Shown: piece after piece, positions 36,909-47,750 of the stretch
Layout of the letters: each line of letters begins with the position of its first letter
Numbering within the stretch: the first letter of the stretch is position 1
From: Lumbricus terrestris
Lineage: Eukaryota > Annelida > Clitellata > Crassiclitellata > Lumbricidae
Assembly (NCBI GenBank): GCA_949752735.1
Contig: OX457039.1
Span: forward strand, 50,798,806 to 50,862,805
Reading direction: 5' to 3'
DNA: 64,000 nucleotides
The notes under the pieces: generated by a model
What the model was told of the DNA's origin: nothing
The model's database searches: none
What the model saw: only the letters and a program-made list of their open reading frames with translations
Translations under genes and position numbers: made by a program

Positions 36909-37078
36909 ATCTGCAGCTGAACAATCAGACGCTTTCTGCATGCCGTTGATTTGTATAGCGCACAATAGATGATCTGATGATCTGAAGCAACATGCGTTGG
37001 CGCCATTTCTCCATCTTCGTCTGCCTCCATCGCATTACTGAAACCTGTGAATCTGACAGAGTACACTGTACATAGGAG

Positions 37079-37287
37079 GGGGCGCGGCGGTGTAGTGGTG
37101 GCGTCGTTGCCTTGAAGCCGGAAGGTTCGAGGTTCGAATCCACCTCGCCGCGTAAGGACCTTGGGCAAGTCCTTCACTCACAATTGCTCAACGCTTCGGC
37201 GTGAAACTCTGATGCAGTGTCCGCTCTGCATTCGGGAGCGCCTCTGAGTAGAGAGCTTGAAGGGGCGCTATAACAAGTGCACATACA
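37079..37287 (+). mobile_element. tRNA-derived SINE, copy 3
   Basis: A near-full copy: GGGCGCGGCGGTGTAGTGG, B box GGTTCGAATCC, CORE-like ACCTTGGGCAAGTCC, tail GAGCGCCTCTGAGTAG and a short CATA tract. Confidence 0.9.
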
Positions 37288-37675
37288 TACAATACATACA
37301 TAGATCATACTGTTCTGGTCCGCGACCCAAGTCAGCCAGTTTTTCATTGCTAGTCATTTTATTTTAGTAGACTGTTAGCAAGTGCAGCAAGTAGATCTAA
37401 AATTTATTGATGAAACTTCATCTTAACAGAATAATACATGATAGGCCTAGGTCTAATTCAGGTTATTCACCATTGCTTTCTGCACATTCGTGCATTAATT
37501 CACTGCAGTCGAAAGAGCTAACGCTCATCTGATAACAATAACAAACGAGCCACATTCGGTTCCGCATGGGTCACCGATGATCGCAAGCAATTATTAATAA
37601 TTTTCAACTTGAGAAAAATCGCTTCCTAGTGATTACTGTGAAGGGAACTACAGGTCTATCTCTAAAAGGTTATCC

Positions 37676-37942
37676 ATGCAATATCCACGTATCCTTCAAG
37701 TGTTCTCCTTTATCCTTCTGCTGCATCTTCTCTGTTGCGCGCATAGCTTCACCTTTTTACTGCACCGCGCAGATGATTGTGCAGAGTCCTTTACGGCCTG
37801 GCATGATGAATCGGTGAGCTTCCAGAAAAAAGGAAATAAGAGCTACATGAACAATGGAACATGTTTTTATGGATGCATTGTTAGCAGCAAATTTTTACAA
37901 CTTTATATAGTGTGCTCGTGGGTGTTAACTAATGAGAAATAA
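37676..37942 (+). CDS. Short ORF with signal-peptide-like start, unknown
   Basis: An 88-codon open frame starting MQYPRILQVFSFILLLHLLCC, which looks like a cleavable signal peptide. The rest is Cys-containing (DDC, GTCFYGC, IVCSW) and ends at a stop followed by AATAAAA-like sequence. It could be a small secreted protein or a terminal exon. It could also be a rival first exon of Delta: an in-frame, phase-0 donor (TCG then GTGAGC) sits at 37814. That would leave about 20 extra residues before the MNNL domain, which is unusual. No family recognised; it may be chance. Confidence 0.2.
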   Translation: MQYPRILQVFSFILLLHLLCCAHSFTFLLHRADDCAESFTAWHDESVSFQKKGNKSYMNNGTCFYGCIVSSKFLQLYIVCSWVLTNEK

Positions 37943-38208
37943 AAATGAAATTCTTGAAAATGCAAAACAAAAGTAATTTTGAAATAGTGTTGTACCAAAG
38001 ATATAAAAAATTTCACTCACCTACAAGTACACGTTGCAAATACCATATGACCTGAGTCGATCTCCTGTATTTCGATATTGGAAATGGAAAGGCTACAACT
38101 CGGAAATAATTAGATGCGTGAATAGCCTACTTTGATGTAGGGATTGTATCCTATAGCCGGAAAATAGGAACTTTAAATTTTCATGGCCATTCGGTAACGG
38201 CCCGCTAT

Positions 38209-38581
38209 TCCGATGGTCCACTATTCCAAAGGTCCACTATTCCGAATATTCGCTATATTTTGCTCGTTATCCTTGGTGGTCAGGGTTAGGGTTGGCGTTA
38301 GGGTAGGTTAGGGTTAGGGTTGGTTAGGGTTATGGTTGGTTAGGGTTGGGGTTGGGGTTAGGGTTGAGGTTAGGGTTGAGGTTAGGGAGGGTTAGGTTTA
38401 GGGTTGGGTGGGTTAGGTTTAGGGCTAGGGTACCGCTGGGGCGGGTCAGGGCTAGGATTAAGTTTAGGGTCTGGGTTAGGGTTGGGATGAGTTAAGGTTA
38501 TAGTTACGTTTAGGGTTAGGTTTAGGGTAAGGGTCCGGAATAGTGGACCTTCGGATAGTGGACTCTCGGAATAGTGGACCC
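38209..38581. repeat. Telomere-like GGTTAG island bounded by inverted arrays
   Basis: The centre (about 38275-38530) is a degenerate run of GGTTAGGGTT-like words, close to the animal telomere repeat TTAGGG. On the left are three units like GGTCCACTATTCCGA. On the right are three inverted units like CGGAATAGTGGACC. The design (inverted arrays of about 15-bp units around a core) resembles the element at 60291. Confidence 0.8.
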
Positions 38582-39462
38582 AAACCAGCCATTCCTATAC
38601 CAATAGGCCTAACTGAACGTGAAAGAATCTTTAACTTGTGCTTCGCTCAAATTTTTGTCATCAAAGAAATAATCCGTCTCTTATCAATTTATATGACTCT
38701 TAAAATTATTTAAACTTATTTCTGCAAGATTTCAGTTGAGACTTTTTCGCCACAGCAGGGAAGACTAATCGCCAGTTCGACGTTTTCAAGTTTAAGGTCG
38801 TAGCGGATGTTATAGAGGAAGTCAAAAATATCACTGCGCGAATGTATTTTTTTAAACAGGCTAAACTGTTGGTATACCAGGTACCGTTTGACTTTCATTT
38901 TTTCCTGACAAAGAGAAAACTCAATTGAAACCATAATATTATTATTAAGGTGTTTTGTTCATGTTGATTTTTCTGACATTTTCCGAATCCCGAGTGGTGA
39001 GTCATGTGCAACAGCACGCTTCCTTACAAGTAAGAACATTAGGATACTGCTGTGTGCCTGTAGGATGCAAATAACGGATACTAAGACCCTTCCAACTTCC
39101 GACAAGCAACGTGAAAAGATGTGATTTTTGACGGAGTTCTGCATACGCAAGTGACTATAAATATCTGTGCAGAGGCTGTGTTGCAAAGTGTCAAAGTAGC
39201 AGAGGCCTACACGTAGTGAAAACAAGTTCTGTAACTTATCTTCGGTGAGCTTCGGAGACAGAAAGTGTGGCCAAATGTGAAAAGCAGAAAAGCAGAAGCA
39301 ACAGTTCTGAGAATCTACTCATAATTGCATGGTTTACTTTCCGATGGCAAAAAATCTTATTGAAAACATGACGCCAGCTTCTTTTGAAGGAAACTAGACA
39401 TCGATACACAAAGCCTTGAACCGTTTCTGTAAACAGTTTTAGAAACAACCTTGGTGGCACAT

Positions 39463-39553
<91 letters not shown>

Positions 39554-41029
39554 CACCAAGACTCAGCTATAGCCTATAAGGTAAAGGTATTGGTCATCAA
39601 TCGGCTGTCTACAGCTAAACTTCCTCTAACCACCCTGTAGACTATATATAGACCATAGACCTATGTGGGTATAATTCATAAACATATACGCATACATGTA
39701 TATGCATACATACATACATACATGTTCACGTGTATATATTACGGCACGCACCATGGTTATTGCCAGCACATTTCTACACCAGTATCTAACTATCTATGAC
39801 TTTTTTAGGGTGTGTCTTAAAATTAAAATTTGGATGTTAATAACGACCAATATATTTTTGTGTTCCACCTTCAGAAATATAGTTACCTGCCAAATTAGAT
39901 GAAAATCGGAATAGATTTAGGACTTGCTCAAAGCACTGGAAGAATAGCCACTTAGGCGACATTGTTACACATTGTAATTTTCACAGATCCAAGCAAATTT
40001 GAACACATAAACATCAGATATAAGGCAAAATCCAAAGAAGTACTGTAAGTTGTCACAGTTTATTCCTTCTAGGACATTTGAAAAATCTGACTTTACTTGA
40101 CCATTGCAGAACAAATTGTTTCTCCCCCTTATTTCTGACCAGGACTTTATTGAAGGACTGGATAAAAGTCACTCTGCCAGATCATTCGTCACTCTTAGGT
40201 GGGGTCAGATATGGTGACTCAAGTATGGATTCCCCATTGGGCTTCATTGTTTCAGGTACATACAGATGAAATAGCACTTCACGTGAGACTAAGTTGCTGT
40301 CACAGAGAGTGACACTTCAAGTAAATGATTCCATACCTTTTCAGAGTAGGATGGTCGGGATTCTCTTCTCTGTGCTCTGACGTTGCTTAATGGAAAATTG
40401 ATAACTGAAAAGCCACAACTCGATCATGTAAATCATCCAACGCCCTCAGTGAAATGCACTGAACTTTATTCTCTTGGTGGAATTCATCTTTGGAAAACGA
40501 CTATTGGCTCTAATAGCTCTTGACTATAGACTTCCAATACTGGAGTCTTTGCAGAATCATGCAGTGAAACACTTTTCCAGAACAATTTCAGATACATGGT
40601 ATCTATGGCAAGTTTCAAGAGGTCTTTCCTAATTTCGCTTCCAGATTCATACATATGCCGCCCTTGCAACTCGTTTTACTCCCCACTGTGTCAAAACACA
40701 TGACCAGGATTTTGTCTTCCAATCTCCAGCTTCAGATCTCAGCCAACAAGAATCTGTCATGACAGTAGCTGTCACTGATTGGAGTTAGGGGGATGGCTAA
40801 TAGTTTGGTAACATCCTTTTGAAATATACCATTATCGTCCTGTCTCTGTAACATCTGACTAATCTTGTCATATAAGTGAAGAGTATAAGGGGAAACTGTG
40901 GCTCAGAAGAATCTCTGCTGCCAGGGCTGCAAGATCATCTCTCCCAAATAGAAAAGTACAATTGGTACTCTCTCTTATAGGTTGCCATCCAGACTCTGAT
41001 TCCTTGGTGTAAGCATAAATTGAGTAGTA
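38582..41029. other. Anonymous DNA, no gene seen
   Basis: A minus-strand frame at 40484-40669 is not low complexity (CTC-free, reads KDLLKLAIDTMYLKLFWKSV) but was not recognised; perhaps an old transposon. Confidence 0.3.
39468..39550. repeat. TA microsatellite
   Basis: Pure TA run of about 80 bases. Further TA runs lie at 41764-41802 and 41893-41938. Confidence 0.95.
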
Positions 41030-41037
41030 CCTTGCAT

Positions 41038-41298
41038 GAGTGGCGTAGCCAAGAATTTCTGATTTTTTTTTGGGGGGGGGTCATGGCCTGACAGGAGGCC
41101 CTTTCTGACACCAAACCAACAGTGTTACAGTATAAAAAACAAGGGAATAAAGTAACAAAGAGAATAAAGTAATAAAAACAATTGTTACTATAAACAATTG
41201 TTTTGTTTTTCTTATTTAAGTGGATAAATAATTTTTTCTAAAAATTTCCTAAGCCAATGGGGTTTTAACCCTCGAAACCCCCCTTCGCTACGCCACTG
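41038..41298. mobile_element. hAT-type MITE (261 bp)
   Basis: Ends GAGTGGCGTAGCCA and GCTACGCCACTG, flanked by an exact 8-bp duplication CCTTGCAT (41030-41037 and 41299-41306). The first base is G where the inverse predicts C. Noncoding, with a G-run near the left end. Confidence 0.91.
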
Positions 41299-41309
41299 CC
41301 TTGCATGGG

Positions 41310-41760
41310 AACTTCTCCTTTGTGAAGACAGCTTCGCATATCCGAAGTCATATCAGTACTGCCTATCAACTAAATCTCAGCTTTTTGTAATAAATTTTGC
41401 ATTGCGCCTGCCATATGATACAAGAATGAAAAGCACCACTTCCCGCCATTTGCAACACATGACCAGTGACAAAAATAACATGTCAGTTACGACATGATCA
41501 TGAATGTTTATTTGTTGGGAACTAGTCACTGAAAAGGGTTCTATAGCATGCAGCTCGCATGTATTGAAATAGTAGATTATAATGCTTGCAATGCAACCGA
41601 GTTCCTAACCTCAGTCCTCTTGAGCAAGTCCTAAATGTTCAGCTATCGAGATATAATTTCAGATATTCAGTTTACACATGATTTGGCACGATAATTTCAC
41701 TTGGTCGTTAAAACATCTTTTATTTAAAAATTTCACATGTACCTTAAAAACACCCTAATC

Positions 41761-41806
<46 letters not shown>

Positions 41807-41898
41807 TATAGGCCCTATGCTTATATTGCTGACAGCCAATACTTCTTTCGAGAGGGTGTTGCCCTCCGTATGTTTAGTATTATATTCAGTATATATAC

Positions 41899-41939
<41 letters not shown>

Positions 41940-42894
41940 TGTATATATGGTGATCCCAGCTAAGAAAAGAATATCGCAGGTTAACGAGATGCCGCTGAGA
42001 TAGATCACGACTCGGCATGTCTAAACTGCAAAGAAGAATAAAAGTAAAACGAAAAGTATAACATACGAAGAAAATTAGAAGCAGAAGAGTCGTATTGACG
42101 TTGCTAAGCCTCTTTGTTTATTGCCAGTGTTTCTGAAATCTGTCTAGTTTGCCGGCTTTCACAGAGACGCGTTTATACGATCCAACCTTAACTACAACTG
42201 CATGGCTCGTCTATTGCTAAACTGCTCAGACATATAATAGGCCTACACGTATTATAAGAACCTCTGCTATAGATTTAGACATCCATGGGACAAACGCGGC
42301 TGTTTTTGCAACGTGTACGGGCATGCGTGATAGAAGGACCTGGAACTGATTTAGATCTATGCTTTTTCCTTAAAAACTTATGTTTATGGCTTCGTCTCGC
42401 AGCTTCCCTCGATAGTCAGACCGTGTAGGCTATACATATGTACACTGTTGTATAAAAATGTTCTAACTATAAGAACCTATTATACCTCGTCAGTATAACG
42501 TCAGTTTAATCTGATTCGTGTTTATTACGGTTCCTCCTCAATTGCTATAATTATAAACGCATGCACATTCTCACGAATATTCTTTCTCTACGTTATATAT
42601 TCTTCTCTGGTCGAAATTACCCAGTTTGCCGCCGCAGATGGTACAACGGAGCGCAAAACAGCAGGCAACTTATCATCATTCTGATTTTATATTTGTGATG
42701 TAATTTCCATTTTGCGAACTCAATGTAGGCTATATGATATATAAAAATAAATAATATTTATTGCATTGCCGATTATTGCCTACAGGCGAGTTGAAAACAT
42801 TTGACAAGACACTCCTCTGGGAAATATGTTTCCAACTTCAGTCTGCGTTAACTTCAACTAGTAAAGCCTATTTGTAATAATTATAAGTAGTATA
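41310..42894. other. Anonymous AT-rich DNA
   Basis: Only TA repeats stand out. Confidence 0.35.
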
Positions 42895-44301
42895 CAGGGT
42901 GGCTCAAAAAAAAACGTACCACCGGGGAAAATGCGATATCTTCGCAGCCGATTGGGGTTTTTCTGCGAAAATTTCACAATTTGAAGGGGAATGAATATAC
43001 AACAATCCCTGAAAGTTTCATTTGAAACTTTTCATGTTTGCAAAAGTTACAGCTGTTCAAACTTAAAATTTCGTTTTTTCAATTATCCGGAGAATCATGC
43101 TCCAATACAAGTGATTTCATTAGGATGTTTGGCAAATTACAACACACACACATTGATGATGATGTCATACGACCTCACTATGAGCTGTAAAGAAGCTGTT
43201 TATGAAGCAATCTGCTGGTATTTGGTGATATTTTATAGATTAAGGTCTCAATTGGTGAACCCAAACAATGAACGTCATGGGCAAAGTTTCTGCAAAAGAT
43301 CAAATGGGAACTCGGACTTTGCATGAACAGAGACTGAGACATCGCGTGATCATAGCAAAATACCCAGTGAAAAGTGGAGCCTGAGCACATTGAAGACTAT
43401 CTGCAAACGTGTTTATGTAACGAAGATCAGATGTCGGAAGAGAGGCAGGAAGTGGTCGCTTGATCTGACGGAAAAAGCGCGATTTTCACGAAATTCGCTT
43501 GGTAATCGAAAGGTCAAGTTTGCAAAGCAAATCGTGGTTTCGGCATCAGATATGCCGGCGTGTGTTGCGGCTGCAAGAAAAGACTGCAATTAATCCAATT
43601 CAGTAGGTTAGATGATTGTCAAACTCATCATTGAACTCGCTTACCCAGACTCATTGAAGACCAGGTATGCTCTAACATCTGGTTTTATTATGCAGCAGGA
43701 CAGTGCGCCTGCTTGCTCGCACGGCAAGGTTGATTATGATGGCGCTACCTTATTGACATCAACTGAAGTAAATGCATTGGCAAAGATGATTTACAAACTC
43801 GCCAGACCTTAACCCTCTTGTTTATCACGTCTGGGGAGCTATGCTGGAACGCTGCAAGACATTTAATCCCAAGTTGGAGAACATTGGCCAGCTGAAGCAA
43901 GTCTTGCTGCTAATGTGGGGTCAGTTGCCGCAGGACCCGACCAACAAGGCCATACTGAGCTTCACAAAAAGAATTTGAGCTTGTGTTAAGGCAGAGAGTG
44001 GACACTCTCATTATACCTTACAATAAACTGCAAAACCGAATGCTGAGGTCGTAGGGAAAAGTGATATCATATGACATGGAAATCTACAAGTGACGTAAAT
44101 TTTACGCGGATATTTGAAAAAACGAAATTTTAAGTTTGAACAGCTGTAACTTTTGCAAACATGAAAAGTTTCAAATGAAACTTTCAGGGATTGTTGGAAA
44201 TTCATTCTCCTACAAATTGGGATATTTTCGCAGAAAAAGTTCAATCGGCGGCGAAGATATCGCATTTTCCCCGGTGGTACGTTTTTTTTTGAGCCACCCT
44301 G
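42895..44301 (+). mobile_element. Tc1/mariner-type element with about 195-bp inverted repeats, decayed
   Basis: Begins CAGGGTGGCTCAAAAAA and ends in its inverse, between TA dinucleotides. The inverted repeats are long: CGATATCTTCGC, TTTCATTTGAAACTTTTC and AACAGCTGTAACTTTTGC can be matched on both sides to about 43090 and 44106. Transposase remains read MQQDSAPACSHG near 43690 (second catalytic Asp) and NSPDLNPLVYHVWGAMLERC near 43817 (third Asp), broken by stops and shifts. The catalytic residues are recognisable but the gene is dead. It shares VW-AML and CAGGGTGG with the element at 3081. Confidence 0.88.
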
Positions 44302-44864
44302 TAGTTCTCCACCGTTTAGTGCATGAGTAGCCTATATATATACCGTTGAGCTTTAACTAGCATCGAACAGGATAAGGCGTGCAAAGCAGTGTTTACTTTA
44401 TTGAAGGATTTCGTCTTTACCTCTTAATTGGATTTCTTCTCACTGGGAAAAAAATAGTTCCATGCATCGTCACTAGGATTCGTTAACATTCTGAGTGACA
44501 TTTTGGGACAGTATAACTTAAGTAGCCAGTAATCAATGTGGTCATCAATTGGGGCCGGATAATCACCGAATCTTTACAAAATTAGTGTGAAACTTAGGTC
44601 TATCCAGGGAATCAATAAACGACATGTTCGCTATTTGGTGTCTGTTAAGTAGACATTGTCTCCAACACTATGCAGTACGCATGGTCGATTAATGTAAAAA
44701 ACACGCTTAGGTGTCGGGCCTATACTGTCTCAGATGGTGCCATGGTGGGTCTCAAATACAAGGTGCTAGAAGTCAGATCCTGCGGTATCCAACTAATTTG
44801 ACTAATGGCTAAATCAACATTCTTAAAAACCCGCAGTTTTCATGTACTAGAGTTTGTTTGTATG

Positions 44865-45070
44865 TGCACTTGTTATAGCGCCCCTTCAAGCTCTCTCTAC
44901 TCAGAGGCGCTCCCGAATGCAGAGCGGACACTGCATCGGAGTTTCACGCCGAAGCGCTGAGCAATTGTGAGTGAAGGACTTGCCCAAGGTCCTTACGCGG
45001 CGAGGTGGATTCGAACCTCGAACCTTCCGGCTTCAAGGCAACGACGCCACCACTACACCACCGCGCCCCA
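44865..45070 (-). mobile_element. tRNA-derived SINE, copy 4
   Basis: Minus-strand copy almost identical to copy 1, lying about 180 bp upstream of the Delta MNNL exon. B box GGTTCGAATCC is intact. Confidence 0.9.
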
Positions 45071-45246
45071 CGCAGAGTAGTAGACTTGTGCCACAAAGCT
45101 GCATCTGATTGACGTCAGCGACGTATCGTCTAACATCTAATATTTTGATTAGTTTTCTATTTCATACATTTACTATGAATTATAGGACAATGAACAGAAT
45201 TTTAACTTTTAAAACGACTGTCATCTTTGCTGGTCTCCCTGTGCAG

Positions 45247-45552
45247 GTTTTTTGTTCCGGTGTCTTCCAGCTGAATCTGACCTCGTTCCAGAATGACAAA
45301 GGTTCCGATAGGCTGGGGAACTGCTGTTCCGGTGGAACGGCGATGCACACTGAAGCGGAACCGTGCCGTCGACCGTGTCGGACATTCTTCTGGGTCTGTC
45401 TCCGACATTATCAAATGAAAATCCCAACGAGTAACATCGACTGCACCTACGGCAATGCAACGACGGACGTTCTCGGACAGAACTCGTTTAATGCCTCCTC
45501 CAGCGCTGATACGAAATACCTCGTCAATCTACCTTTCGACTTCTCGTGGCCG
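45247..45552 (+). CDS. Delta: Delta exon: MNNL (Notch-ligand N-terminal) domain
   Basis: Codes 102 residues that match the N-terminal MNNL domain of Delta-type Notch ligands. It starts SGVFQLNLTSF, has the paired cysteines (GNCCSG), the RTFFWVCLRHYQ core and the DCTYGNATTDVLG segment, and ends PFDFSWP. In the family this domain forms a C2-like module that helps bind Notch and membranes. The left boundary is a pyrimidine-rich tract ending CAG at 45246, phase 0. The right boundary is CCG followed by GTAAGA, phase 0, the same place (after the Trp-Pro) where I recall vertebrate Delta genes being split. An in-frame ATG upstream (45175 or 45190) would allow a start in this exon with a weak hydrophobic leader, so a separate first exon is likely but unproven. 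Confidence 0.95.
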
Positions 45553-45716
45553 GTAAGAACCACCAGACCATGAAGTGCACTTTATTATAATGCTATCATG
45601 CAATCCAGTGCTATTCATCATAGATGATTAAGACACACAGAAAAGTTTAAGTCATTCTGACGATTATATTCTGCGTATAAGAGCAACTGGAAACGAAGCT
45701 TCGTATTTATTTATTT

Positions 45717-45905
45717 CAGAAATTTATATAGCGCCTCTTCAAGGTAGGCTACTGAGGGGCCGGAACGGCTAAATAAAACAGTTTTTAGGTTCTTAAGGAA
45801 CAGAGTGGAGCGACCCCTGGCTCAAATTTCACCCGCTACCTTAAAAAAGACTCAAAACTGACTATTTTATTTGGCTTTTAAGAACTTGAATATTTAACCC
45901 CTTCG
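45717..45905 (-). pseudogene. LINE 3' end (type C), fragment in a Delta intron
   Basis: Minus strand ends CTTGAAGAGGCGCTATATAAATTTC with AAATAAAT tail, preceded by a decayed coding end (LKNLKTVLFSRSG). Same tail family as 10757-10965. Confidence 0.6.
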
Positions 45906-46728
45906 TTCTCTGGCGGCTGACTATAATATCCGCGCCTCAGATTCACGTCTCGTTGTGACCTTACCACGAAAAAAGTGTAGACTTTAATAATAGTAACCTG
46001 ATATAATAATAACAACCTGATATGTTCAACATCTCTATTTTGCTATGTTATGAGAAGGTATGTTATTACGATACAATAGCCCTATACCATTGCCCAGTTT
46101 TCAGTTTTCCTAGCTTTCTCTTAAAAACTTCGATTGCATCTGCTGAAAGACTGCTATCGTCCACAACGATTGCGCAAGTCTACAACTCTTGAACTGAAGA
46201 ATAATCAGTTCAAGAGTTTCTGCCCTTTCTCTTAAATAATTATTTACGCCAATGTCTTCGAGTCATCCTGCTCGGTACTAATTCTAGGTGCCTTTCCCAC
46301 AACATTGCCTCCTTTCCAGTTTTCATCTGTTGAGCCTTGGCAATAATAGGTCTCCTCTTCTTCTTCTCCTTCACTCTTCTGTTATCAGTCGAAAACCTTT
46401 CAGCCTTTCTCACGGCTCAAGGGTTTGAGCCATATAATTTTTATAGCGCTTTTTTTACACTTTCTCAGGTTTATCTATGCTTTGCTGCAGATATGGATTC
46501 CATACCGGTGTGCAATTTTCCAACTGTGTTCGAACAACTAACATGTACAACATCAGTACTATATTTAAAGTCTAATCCACCACAGATATGATCAGCTTTG
46601 TATAGGCCTATAGTTAATTTGCTAATTTCACCATATTCAGATGATCTTAATCTTCAGCACACTTCTAACGTTGAGGATATTGAAAAACAAACAGACATTG
46701 AATAAACTATTTTTCCTACTTCTTTTAG

Positions 46729-46789
46729 GGTTCGTTTTCTTTAATCATCGAGGCGTGGCACGATTCGACCAGCCAAGGTCCTTTTGAAG
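46729..46789 (+). CDS. Delta: Delta exon: MNNL-DSL linker (GSFSLIIEAWHD)
   Basis: A 61-base exon coding GSFSLIIEAWHDSTSQGPFE plus one base. The GSFSLIIEAWHD motif is a hallmark of Delta proteins, directly after the MNNL domain. The acceptor is TTCTTTTAG at 46721-46728, with a polypyrimidine tract before it. The donor is GAAG followed by GTAAGT, a strong consensus. It enters in phase 0 from 45552 and leaves in phase 1 to 58276, where the split Gly codon (G+GA) is restored. The exon is only found by splice logic and similarity; no long open frame marks it. Confidence 0.93.
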
Positions 46790-46959
46790 GTAAGTTTACT
46801 TCAGTATCTAAGACGCAATCAATATTTGCCGGTATACGCGGAGGTTTGAAAGTGAACAATGGTTGTTCACTTATTGACTTTGGTTCTTATTTAAGAACTT
46901 TCACGCCACCTTGGTTATCTTCGCCGAATTGATGTAAATATTAAAAAAAACTCCGCCAC

Positions 46960-47065
46960 TGGTTGCACTCTGCCAGTGCCAGTCCCAAGCCAGGATAAAG
47001 AAAAAGGGCGTCGCTAATGGTCTTTGTTACCACTCAGTGACGTTAAACTGCAAATACCACCAAAT
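46960..47065. repeat. Dispersed repeat U, copy in a Delta intron
   Basis: Reverse-orientation copy, closest to 13089-13225 (GTTGCACTCTGCCAGTGCC, GGGCGTCGCTAATGGTC, GTGACGTTAAACTGC). Confidence 0.72.
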
Positions 47066-47689
47066 AAATTTTTTTAAGCACTACACTAAATGTTGAGAAA
47101 TGTTTGCGTGCACGTATACAGATAAACCACGGTAAATCATGCATTGCAAAATTGTCCAAAATTATTTCCAGACAATTGATGTGCAAAATGAAGGATAAAA
47201 CTCCATGGAGATTCGCCTTCGACCTCTGTCTTACTCTCGATTGGGTTATGGTCTGAAATTTATATTTAGCGAAATTCGTATAGGCCTACGACTGTTTTAC
47301 GTACCCTACATACGTATGGACCTCTGATATTTAGTTTTCATAACTACAACTGATGCGAGTCTGGTATCTATGTTTGACGACCGTATAGCTACGTGAGGTT
47401 GTCAGAAATTGCAAATCCTATAGGAGTCACTTGGACGTCTAGTTTTAAGTAGCCTACAGTTAGTTAATTGTGAACACCTTTGCTGCCGTCAGACTTTGAC
47501 AGAGGATCATAACAGAATTATGAGCAGAGGAAAACATTCCACGTAATATAATCCAGAACCCATGCTGCAGGCTTTAAAAAAGGAAGACAGTTTGAGACTT
47601 TCTCAAGCACTGTCTGCTGGAACGTGAGTGGGTCTTGCCCTTCTGCTTGTTGCCATTTAACGATACTGTGTCTTATTAAGAATGATAGG

Positions 47690-47750
47690 TGTCGCAGTGT
47701 TACCCTCCTCCTTGTACCAGGCGTAAGACTGGCACTCCCAAAGCACGAAC
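47690..47750. repeat. Dispersed repeat U, partial copy in a Delta intron
   Basis: Shares TTACCCTCCTCCTT and GTAAGACTGGCACT with the family. Confidence 0.45.

Noticed and set aside
37095..37145. tRNA gene at the SINE head
   Set aside because: A and B boxes are present but no cloverleaf can be formed, and the sequence continues into the repeated SINE body.
45109..45246. Treating the whole frame from 45109 as coding
   Set aside because: Residues before VFCSG do not resemble Delta, and a good acceptor ends at 45246; kept only as an alternative start.
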